DNA of 8,409 nucleotides, taken from NCBI GenBank assembly GCA_030432175.1, contig JAUIHU010000170.1, forward strand, positions 1 to 8,409, written 5' to 3'. Positions within the stretch are counted from its first letter, which is position 1. Each line of letters opens with the position of its first letter. This stretch comes from Verrucomicrobiia bacterium. Its GTDB lineage: Bacteria; Verrucomicrobiota; Verrucomicrobiia; Limisphaerales; JAUIHU01. The position numbers and the translations under genes were made by a program. The notes under the pieces are model-generated. The model was given only the letters and a program-made list of their open reading frames with translations. It was not told the DNA's origin and did not search any database. Positions 1 through 6,110 of the stretch are shown here, in pieces.

Positions 1-1860
1 GCAACCGTAAACCTCTACAGCAGCGCCAATGGGAAAGATTTCGAACCCTGGGTCACACCTCTCTTCGAAGAAGGACGGCCCAATGAAACCACGATTCGGT
101 TCGGTCAATCCGGGACCGGTCTGGCATTTGTGCGCCGTGATAATTACGGTCAACCGGGCTCTTCAGCGACCGCTTTTCTTGGAATCTCTTCCACTCCTTA
201 TAAAGACTGGCGGTGGATGGATCTCAAACGTCGCGTGGGTGGTCCCAACATGGTTCAACTGCCCGACGGACGTTGGATCGGTTCAGGTCGTTTTTATGAA
301 GGCGGCGCTCACACAGCCCTCTTCTGGATCAATACGGAAGTGGGGCGTCTGGATGAAATCATGCGGCTACCTTCGTCCGGTGACTGCAGTTACCCAGGTA
401 TGGTCTGGAAGGATGATCAGCTCTGGATCAGTTACTACAGTAGCCATGAAGGAAAGACATCTATCTACCTCGCCAAAGTAAAAGTCCCTCTGCATCAACC
501 AGCCAACTGGAAATCTAAAGACTGGCGACTCTGGATTGATGATCAAAATATCGCCTCCACAACCGGCGCCATTGAACAGTCCCTGAACTCGCCTCAACCG
601 GCGGAAAAAGTCCTGGACTTAACCGAACCTTGGGAAGGGATTTATTCAGGATACTTCACAGTCATCCAGACCCCTGAGCTGTATCAGATGTACTATCGAG
701 GCATGCCGGAAGCGAAGCATGATTTGGATACCGAAGTCACTTGTTACGCCTACAGCAAAGACGGTATCCATTGGATCAAACCGTATCTGGGAATCTACTC
801 ACATAAAGGATCTTCAAACAACAACATCGTCCTGGCCAGACATCGTGCATGCCACAACTTTGCTCCATTCTATGACGCTCGCCCCGATGTTCCCGCTAAT
901 CAAAAATACAAAGCATTGGGTGGAACCGGAGCGCCGGGGCTGATCGCTTTCATGTCTGCGGATGGAATCCATTGGAAAGAAATGCAATCAGATCCCGTCA
1001 TCACAGAAGGCGCTTTTGATTCACAGAATGTAGCCTTCTGGTCGGAATCTGAAGGGAAATACGTCTGCTACTTCCGAGTCTTTCGTAAAGGAGTCCGTTG
1101 GATCGCCAGGGCAGAGTCTGACGATTTTATTCATTGGTCGGATCCGGTGGATCTGGATTACGGCGATCTCCCAATGCAACACCTTTACACCAATCAACTC
1201 TTTCCCTACCCACGCAATAAAAATTTGTATATTGGGTTTCCGACAAGATTCATGCCGGGACGTCGGGCGTTGTCTCTAGAAACCACGGAAGCTCTGGGAG
1301 CGGATGCGGGGTTTGATTTTCGGAACGATTGCGCCGATATACTGTTAGTTTCCACTCGTGGAGGCGATCAGTTCAATCGCGATTTCATGGAAGCCTGGAT
1401 TCGCCCGGGTAAGGATCCCAAAAACTGGACATCACGAGCGAACTACGCCGCTCACACTTTGTTGCAAACCTCGGAAAATGAGTTGTCCATTTACGTCAAC
1501 CACAATGTTGGCTATCCATCCTCGCACATTCAGCGTTACACACTGCGCCCGGATGGGTTTGTCTCCATGAAGGGAAAATATGAAGGTGGATCAGTAACAA
1601 CTCCCGTTCGGATTTGGAATGGCGAGCAACTTTGGATCAATTATTCAACCTCAGCGGCCGGGTCGATTCGGGTGGAGATTTTGGATTCGGACAACCAACC
1701 GATCCCAGGCTTCACACTGGCTCAAAGTCAGGAGATCATTGGAGACGAACTGAAGCGATCCGTGCAGTTTACCGGGGATCTGAAATCAATTCATGGACTC
1801 CCGGTACGACTGCGATTTCACCTGAAAGATGCGGATCTATTCTCCTTTCGCGTGGAATAA
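1..1860 (+). CDS. Sialidase-like / GH32-43-like double beta-propeller protein (5' end missing)
   Basis: The reading frame is open from base 1 to the TAA at 1858-1860, so 619 residues are visible and the N-terminus lies outside the window; the GTG at 130 is internal. Visible residues 1-163 resemble the last blades of a sialidase (BNR) propeller, including DCSYPGMVW near 128-136 followed by WISYYSSHEG and IYLAKV. From about residue 205 a second propeller of GH32/43 style begins. It has three Asp-box-like pieces (SKDGIHW, SADGIHW, SDDFIHW) and a conserved-looking FDSQNVAFW block near 339-347. Residues from about 520 to 619 look like a beta-sandwich (TTPVRIWNGEQLWINY, then GSIRVEILD, ending RLRFHLKDADLFSFRVE). 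The family suggests an extracytoplasmic glycan-acting enzyme; substrate and catalytic residues cannot be named from sequence alone. It ends 6 bp from the convergent sulfatase gene. The coding call is firm and the activity is not. Confidence 0.88.
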   Translation, partial: ATVNLYSSANGKDFEPWVTPLFEEGRPNETTIRFGQSGTGLAFVRRDNYGQPGSSATAFLGISSTPYKDWRWMDLKRRVGGPNMVQLPDGRWIGSGRFYEGGAHTALFWINTEVGRLDEIMRLPSSGDCSYPGMVWKDDQLWISYYSSHEGKTSIYLAKVKVPLHQPANWKSKDWRLWIDDQNIASTTGAIEQSLNSPQPAEKVLDLTEPWEGIYSGYFTVIQTPELYQMYYRGMPEAKHDLDTEVTCYAYSKDGIHWIKPYLGIYSHKGSSNNNIVLARHRACHNFAPFYDARPDVPANQKYKALGGTGAPGLIAFMSADGIHWKEMQSDPVITEGAFDSQNVAFWSESEGKYVCYFRVFRKGVRWIARAESDDFIHWSDPVDLDYGDLPMQHLYTNQLFPYPRNKNLYIGFPTRFMPGRRALSLETTEALGADAGFDFRNDCADILLVSTRGGDQFNRDFMEAWIRPGKDPKNWTSRANYAAHTLLQTSENELSIYVNHNVGYPSSHIQRYTLRPDGFVSMKGKYEGGSVTTPVRIWNGEQLWINYSTSAAGSIRVEILDSDNQPIPGFTLAQSQEIIGDELKRSVQFTGDLKSIHGLPVRLRFHLKDADLFSFRVE

Positions 1861-1866
1861 AAAGCC

Positions 1867-3504
1867 TCAAGGCGCCTGAATTTTTTCAGGTTGATTGTCA
1901 ACTTTTCGAGTGGGCCATTGGGCGTTTTTCGAATGGAGTTCTTCGATCAGCGTCCCGGCCAACTCCTTCAATTTCTCCGGCCGCTGCTCAGCCAGATCAT
2001 TGGTTTCGCTTATGTCTTCAGCCAGATGGTAAAGTTCCCAGCTCTGGTTCTGGTAGTAATAAATCGCTTTCCAATCCCCGATTCGAATCGAGCTGTGTGG
2101 CTGGTATCCACCAACCGGACTCCCGGTCCACTGATGGGGATAATGGAACACAATCGAACGTCCGCTTAGTTCTTGCAGGTCTTCTGAATCCACACACTTT
2201 GCCAAAAGCGCCGGAGTCCAGTCCATTCCGTCAATCTCACACGCCGATCTCGATTGCGGCTTCAGCCCAACCCAACTGGACAAAGTTGTGTAAATGTCTT
2301 CAATGATAATCGGAGTCTCACTCATGGAATCAGCTGGGATCGGCAATCGCTTCTGCAAAGGATGATTCGCATCCGGCTTTGCCCAGGAAACAATAAACGG
2401 GATACGGGTCCCCCCTTCGTAAGCCGATCCTTTCCCCTCTCTTAAAGGCCAGCAATGGGTGTCTTGCCCAGTCCCACGAGGTGATTTACCACGAGCATGT
2501 TTAGATAATCCACCATTATCCGAGGCGAATACGACAATAGTCTCATCTGCAACCCCAATTTCTTCAAAAGCAGACATCAACTCTCCCAAGGAAGCGTCCA
2601 TGCCTTCCACCATTGAAGCGTAGTAAGCCTCAACCTGCGGAATCTCTATATCAGTTCCAGGATATTTTCTTCCCAGATAATCGTCTAAAAATCTTCGATG
2701 CGGCTGAATCGGCGCGTGCACAGCATAGTGCGCCATGTAAAGAAAGAATGGCTGATCCGCTTCCACCGCCTCTTTCACAGCGTTGATCGCTTCCATGGTT
2801 AATGCATCCGTCACATGGGTCTCTGTGCCATGATACTTTTCCAACCCTGGAATCCCCCATGGACGAGTGTGGCCTCCCTTTTCTTTATTCCCGTAATTCT
2901 TCTCTCCATGGTAATGACCCGGACCGCCAGCAGCGTGGCCGGCAATGTTCACATCAAATCCCAAGGTAGTCGGATCGGATCCAGCGGTATCATAAGCTCC
3001 CCAGTGCGCTTTCCCGGCATGAATCGTTCGATAGCCCAGTTGCGATTTAAGCATTTGCGGTAACAAATCCGGATGAGGCTGAAGTCCGGAGCGATCCCAA
3101 TTCTCTGGAGCTTTCAAAGTCGAAGTCTGCCTGGAAGTTTCCTGATCGGCGTAAAGAGTCCAGTTGGTGACATGATGTCGGGCAGCATTCATCCCGGTCA
3201 TCCAGGAAGTACGACTCGGAGAACAAACAGCGCAAGCGTAAGCTTGAGTGAACTTCCTACCCTGAACCGCCAATCGCTCCATGGAAGGCGTTTGAAAATG
3301 ATCATTGAACAAAGTGCGTTCCTTCCAGAAAGGAACTGAAGTATCCTGCCAACCCATGTCATCCACGAGGAAGAAAAGGATATTTGGTGGATTCGATTCT
3401 TCAGAAGAAAACACAGCCTCTGGACTTTCATCCGCTAAAACCGCAATAGGAATCACCCCAACCCACAAAACAATCCGAAATAAAAAATTTACGTAAACTC
3501 GCAT
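1867..3504 (-). CDS. Exported formylglycine-dependent sulfatase (S1 family)
   Basis: This 545-residue protein hydrolyses sulfate esters, probably on polysaccharides, in the periplasm or outside the cell. Residues 1-24 form a signal peptide (hydrophobic core, cleavage likely after IAVLA), with no lipobox. The family's metal site begins with LVDDMGWQD (D48, D49). The sulfatase signature is CSPSRTSWMTG with Cys94 as the residue converted to formylglycine. Further active-site candidates are K165 and H167 in GKAHWG, H263 in YAVHAP, D329-N330 in SDNGG and K358 in EGKGSAYEGG. The C-terminus has the usual LYHLAEDISETNDLA segment. All key residues are present, so it should be active if a maturase exists elsewhere. 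I chose the ATG at 3504 because AGGA lies 7 nt upstream; a TTG at 3519 would add five residues. It is codirectional with the Ldh_2 gene but separated from it by the heptamer array. Subfamily and substrate are unknown. Confidence 0.95.
   Translation of the reverse strand: MRVYVNFLFRIVLWVGVIPIAVLADESPEAVFSSEESNPPNILFFLVDDMGWQDTSVPFWKERTLFNDHFQTPSMERLAVQGRKFTQAYACAVCSPSRTSWMTGMNAARHHVTNWTLYADQETSRQTSTLKAPENWDRSGLQPHPDLLPQMLKSQLGYRTIHAGKAHWGAYDTAGSDPTTLGFDVNIAGHAAGGPGHYHGEKNYGNKEKGGHTRPWGIPGLEKYHGTETHVTDALTMEAINAVKEAVEADQPFFLYMAHYAVHAPIQPHRRFLDDYLGRKYPGTDIEIPQVEAYYASMVEGMDASLGELMSAFEEIGVADETIVVFASDNGGLSKHARGKSPRGTGQDTHCWPLREGKGSAYEGGTRIPFIVSWAKPDANHPLQKRLPIPADSMSETPIIIEDIYTTLSSWVGLKPQSRSACEIDGMDWTPALLAKCVDSEDLQELSGRSIVFHYPHQWTGSPVGGYQPHSSIRIGDWKAIYYYQNQSWELYHLAEDISETNDLAEQRPEKLKELAGTLIEELHSKNAQWPTRKVDNQPEKIQAP
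1875..1890. terminator. Possible weak hairpin at the convergent gene junction
   Basis: CCTGAA, a TTTT loop and TTCAGG form a 6-bp stem at the point where the two convergent genes meet. The symmetric AGGCGCCT at 1870-1877 overlaps its left arm. The hairpin lies inside the last codons of the sulfatase gene and just after the stop of the plus-strand gene, so it could end transcription of the latter. No clean T-run follows the stem, so this is only a weak terminator candidate. Confidence 0.22.
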
Positions 3505-3564
3505 AAAACCATCCTGCAACGCCGAAGAAAGATTTCCAACTCAGAAAAGAAAATTCATCCTCAA

Positions 3565-3726
3565 TTCTTGATTCCTAGTTTCTAGTTTCTAGTTTCTAGT
3601 TTCTAGTTTCTAGTTTCTAGTTTCTAGTTTCTAGTTTCTAGTTTCTAGTTTCTTAGTTCTTAGTTCTTATTTCTTAGTTCTTAGTTCTTGGTTCTTAATT
3701 CATAATTCATAATTCATAATTCATAA
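3565..3726. repeat. Composite heptanucleotide tandem array (TTTCTAG / TTCTTAG / AATTCAT)
   Basis: This is a 7-bp-period array filling most of the gap between the Ldh_2 and sulfatase genes. It opens with two diverged units (TTCTTGA, TTCCTAG) at 3565-3578, followed by ten perfect TTTCTAG copies at 3579-3648. One extra T shifts the phase, then TTCTTAG-type units run at 3650-3698, with single-base variants such as TTCTTAT and TTCTTGG. The last block is four perfect AATTCAT copies at 3697-3724, which in the same phase read TTCATAA. All units share TTC at the same phase, so the blocks look like successive expansions and mutations of one ancestral heptamer. No inverted arms longer than CTAG or AATT are seen, so a strong hairpin is unlikely. 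The array lies in the 5' leader of the sulfatase gene if that gene is transcribed from the Ldh_2 promoter. Short tandem heptamers are known from cyanobacteria; function here is unknown. Confidence 0.97.
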
Positions 3727-4775
3727 TCCAGCCCCCTCTCAATCTCACGCAATTCCATCAACTCAGCCTCCGTAAAAATCAACCCACCCTTCTCGCGAGT
3801 CAACTCCGCATGACGGGCCTCCAGTTCTCCTGGAAGCAACACATCCTGATTCCCATGGCCTTTGATATCCTGCACGATGGACCGAAGATTTTCTTCCAAC
3901 GTCCTACCTTGAGCGTAGCTTCCACCTGTGATGGCGTCTGGGTGAATCACCTGAAAAAAGAATGTGCAAAGTCGTTTCTCCTGCACTGGATTGATGGCTC
4001 GAGTGATCTGCCCGCGCTGAGTTGGAAGATTTCCACCAATCCAGGCAGCAAAGAGTTCATTCAGCAAACCCAAACCAAATCCCTTGTGTCGAGCGAAGGG
4101 CAACAAAGCTTTAGCTTTTGCCGGATCTGTCGTTGGCTCTCCCTGTTCATCCAGAGCCACACCCTTCGGTAATTCCATGCCCTCTCGTTGCAACTGTTGA
4201 ATGCGCCCCATCGCCATCATCGAAGTGGCCCAATCCACGAGAATTGGAAATCCCAAAACGGGCTCAGTAGGTAGCGCCCAGGAATGAGGATTCGTGCCCA
4301 GCGCTGGATGTTTTCCGCCGTGTGGAGCTACCTCCGCCAGCATGGCCGTACAGTTCGTATAAGCAAAGTAACCACGGCGAGCCGCTGCCAAAACATAAGC
4401 TCCTCCCCAGAGATAATGCCAGGCATTGTCTATCGTCACTATCCCGACACCCAACTTATCCGCCATTTCCATGCAGCGTTCGATCGCTGACCAGCCAACC
4501 GAAGGTCCAAGCTTGGCTTGAGCATCCCATTTTTCAGCGGTGGCAAATCGAGATGGCCGCTTGAGAACCTCAGCATTCGGGCGCGTCCCGCCAACCCTGG
4601 ACCCAAATAAATCATCCAGATGCAAGGCCTTGATCAGATTATGTGAATGAATCCCGTGCACAGCCGCTTCCTCACACAAACGCGCCATGTCCTCAGATTC
4701 TGCCTTTCCATAGCCGCGGTTTACAAAAGCATTCAAGGCCAATTGAAAATGCCATTCCTTGGTAACCAGTTTCAT
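3714..4775 (-). CDS. Ldh_2 family NAD(P)-dependent malate/lactate-type dehydrogenase
   Basis: This cytoplasmic 353-residue protein has no signal peptide and belongs to the Ldh_2 superfamily, which reduces or oxidises 2-keto/2-hydroxy acids and some cyclic imino acids with NAD(P)H. Family landmarks in order are GIHSHNLIKAL (family SHG-x-x-R region, S44-H45), the H120 segment DNAWHYLWGGAY (family SNHFG region), GTNPHSWALPT near 160-169, DWATSMMAMGRI near 181-192, and the glycine-rich FARHKGFGLGLLNELFAAWIGG near 227-248. Length fits the family. Three in-frame ATGs exist (4799, 4790, 4775). I chose 4775 because MKLVTKEW aligns with typical family N-termini and AGGA lies 8 nt upstream. The ATG at 4790 has GGAG 10 nt upstream and cannot be excluded. 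The stop codon lies inside the AATTCAT array. Substrate is unknown; next to a sulfatase it may handle a released hydroxy or keto sugar acid, which is inference. Confidence 0.9.
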   Translation of the reverse strand: MKLVTKEWHFQLALNAFVNRGYGKAESEDMARLCEEAAVHGIHSHNLIKALHLDDLFGSRVGGTRPNAEVLKRPSRFATAEKWDAQAKLGPSVGWSAIERCMEMADKLGVGIVTIDNAWHYLWGGAYVLAAARRGYFAYTNCTAMLAEVAPHGGKHPALGTNPHSWALPTEPVLGFPILVDWATSMMAMGRIQQLQREGMELPKGVALDEQGEPTTDPAKAKALLPFARHKGFGLGLLNELFAAWIGGNLPTQRGQITRAINPVQEKRLCTFFFQVIHPDAITGGSYAQGRTLEENLRSIVQDIKGHGNQDVLLPGELEARHAELTREKGGLIFTEAELMELREIERGLDYEL

Positions 4776-4860
4776 GGAATCTTTCCTCATACAAATCATT
4801 CTCCTCTTTTCATCCCATCAACGCCATATTGAATCCCAATCTTTGACACCCAGATTCCAA

Positions 4861-5008
4861 CCGCAGATTTCGCAGATTTTCTGCAGATTTTTTCTTCAAT
4901 CTCCTCAATCTGCGCCCATCTGCGCCATCTGGGGTTTCTCCAGCAGACACATGAATCTTGCTTTTCTGCGGAATGTTGATGCAAACCATTCTCGTCTTTT
5001 TCTGCGGA
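4861..5008. repeat. Degenerate CTGCG-core repeats in the divergent intergenic region
   Basis: The 252-bp gap between the divergent Ldh_2 and barrel genes holds no convincing ORF. It contains three near-tandem copies of a GCAGATTT unit at about 4862-4890, then the opposite orientation as AATCTGCG (4907-4914), ATCTGCG (4918-4924) and ATCTG. Two exact copies of TTTTCTGCGGA follow at 4962-4972 and 4998-5008. CGCAGATT at 4871-4878 can pair with AATCTGCG at 4907-4914 as an 8-bp stem with a 28-nt loop. The pattern resembles decaying interspersed low-complexity repeats; a regulatory role is possible because it sits between two divergent promoters. Confidence 0.6.
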
Positions 5009-5027
5009 TACAACCATAATAGTCGTT

Positions 5028-6065
5028 ATGTACAGGATGCATATCTTACCGCTCTCCGTTTTACGGCAGTCATTATTCCGCAATTGCTCCCGGTCTCTTT
5101 TATTGGCTTCCTGGTTTGGACTCCTGGCTGCCAACCCTCTCCATGCTCAGGAAGAACCCGAATCGCCTATCTCTGCCGAGAATTCAAGCCCGACAGAAAA
5201 TCCTGCCGATGAACCAATTCCGGTGCGATTTCAACGCCCTCCAGCATTGTCTGCAAGTGTCCGATACATTTTTCAACCTTCTGCAGACCTCGACTCCGCC
5301 GGAGACTTCGAAACGCACCAGGCTGGTGTCAATCTGGTCAAAAGAATGCGGCTATCCGATAAAGATCAGGTCGCGATCAGTCTGGGTTACATTTGGAATG
5401 ATTACTCCTGGAATTCAGAAACATCAACTCTCAGAGCGGATCCCTGGTCCTCCGTGCATTTTATGAGTCTGGGAGCGTCTTATCGGCGAGTCATCAATGA
5501 CGATTGGACATTCTTCGGGATCCCTAACCTGCGTTTAGCCGGGGAATCCGATGCAGATGCTGAAGACACGATTATGGGAGGAGGCATTTTCGGAGTCACT
5601 TACGAGGTGAATGATCGGTTGAGTATCGGACCTGGCTTTGGGCTGATGACTCAGTTGGAAGATGACGCGGCTTTATTTCCTGTGGTATTTGTCCAATGGA
5701 AATTCGCTGATGAGTGGTCCGTGGGAACCACCGGTGGATCTGGCGCTGCGCTTGGACCTGGCTTACAACTCAATTGGGCGCCCACTAACAAACCCTATCG
5801 AGCCAACTTGGGCGCCAATTTCGAACAATTGCGGTTCAGGTTGGATTCAAACGCGCCTCAAAGGAATGGAATAGGACAGGACCAGGCCGTTCGATTGGGA
5901 GCCGATTTCCATTGGATCCCTGGTCCAGCTGTAGATTTATCAGCCATGGTTGGTGTAAAGCTCGGTGGAGAAATTTCGATCGAAGATTCGCGAGGAAACG
6001 AATGGCGATCTGAAGATTACGATCCAGCTCCATACTTTGGCATTGGGGCTCGATTTAATTTTTAA
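5028..6065 (+). CDS. Outer-membrane beta-barrel protein (DUF6268-like)
   Basis: This 345-residue protein has a long signal peptide with a basic n-region (residues 1-22), a hydrophobic core LLLASWFGLLAA and likely cleavage after LHA at residue 40. A short acidic, proline-rich linker spans about 41-66. Residues 70-345 alternate polar and hydrophobic residues in beta strands rich in Trp, Tyr and Phe, with Gly and Asp/Asn turns. The protein ends GIGARFNF, and a terminal Phe is the classic outer-membrane assembly signal. This fits the DUF6268-type barrel proteins that I associate with Verrucomicrobiota and Planctomycetota; I could not verify family membership. It may be a porin or structural barrel, substrate unknown. 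The ATG at 5028 has no clear Shine-Dalgarno site; ATG 5037 is a possible alternative and no later start keeps the signal peptide. The next gene begins 45 bp downstream on the same strand, so cotranscription is likely. Confidence 0.88.
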   Translation: MYRMHILPLSVLRQSLFRNCSRSLLLASWFGLLAANPLHAQEEPESPISAENSSPTENPADEPIPVRFQRPPALSASVRYIFQPSADLDSAGDFETHQAGVNLVKRMRLSDKDQVAISLGYIWNDYSWNSETSTLRADPWSSVHFMSLGASYRRVINDDWTFFGIPNLRLAGESDADAEDTIMGGGIFGVTYEVNDRLSIGPGFGLMTQLEDDAALFPVVFVQWKFADEWSVGTTGGSGAALGPGLQLNWAPTNKPYRANLGANFEQLRFRLDSNAPQRNGIGQDQAVRLGADFHWIPGPAVDLSAMVGVKLGGEISIEDSRGNEWRSEDYDPAPYFGIGARFNF

Positions 6066-6110
6066 TCTACATCAGGGGCTGAAGCGCTAAAATCTCACCA
6101 ATCCTGTTGT

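Noticed and set aside
29..481. 150-residue plus-strand ORF inside gene 1
   Set aside because: Gene 1 shows clear propeller motifs in frame 1 over the same bases, so this is a shadow frame.
1614..2306. 230-residue plus-strand ORF covering the end of gene 1 and antisense to the sulfatase
   Set aside because: It overlaps two well-supported genes in other frames. Its sequence is low in recognisable motifs and rich in Ser, Pro and Arg, as expected for a shadow frame.
3579..3726. CRISPR array reading of the heptamer block
   Set aside because: Units are 7 bp with no spacers between them and no cas genes nearby.
4796..5134. 112-residue minus-strand ORF across the divergent intergenic region
   Set aside because: It is built largely from the CTGCG repeats and overlaps the start of the barrel gene; it has no signal peptide, motif or supported start.
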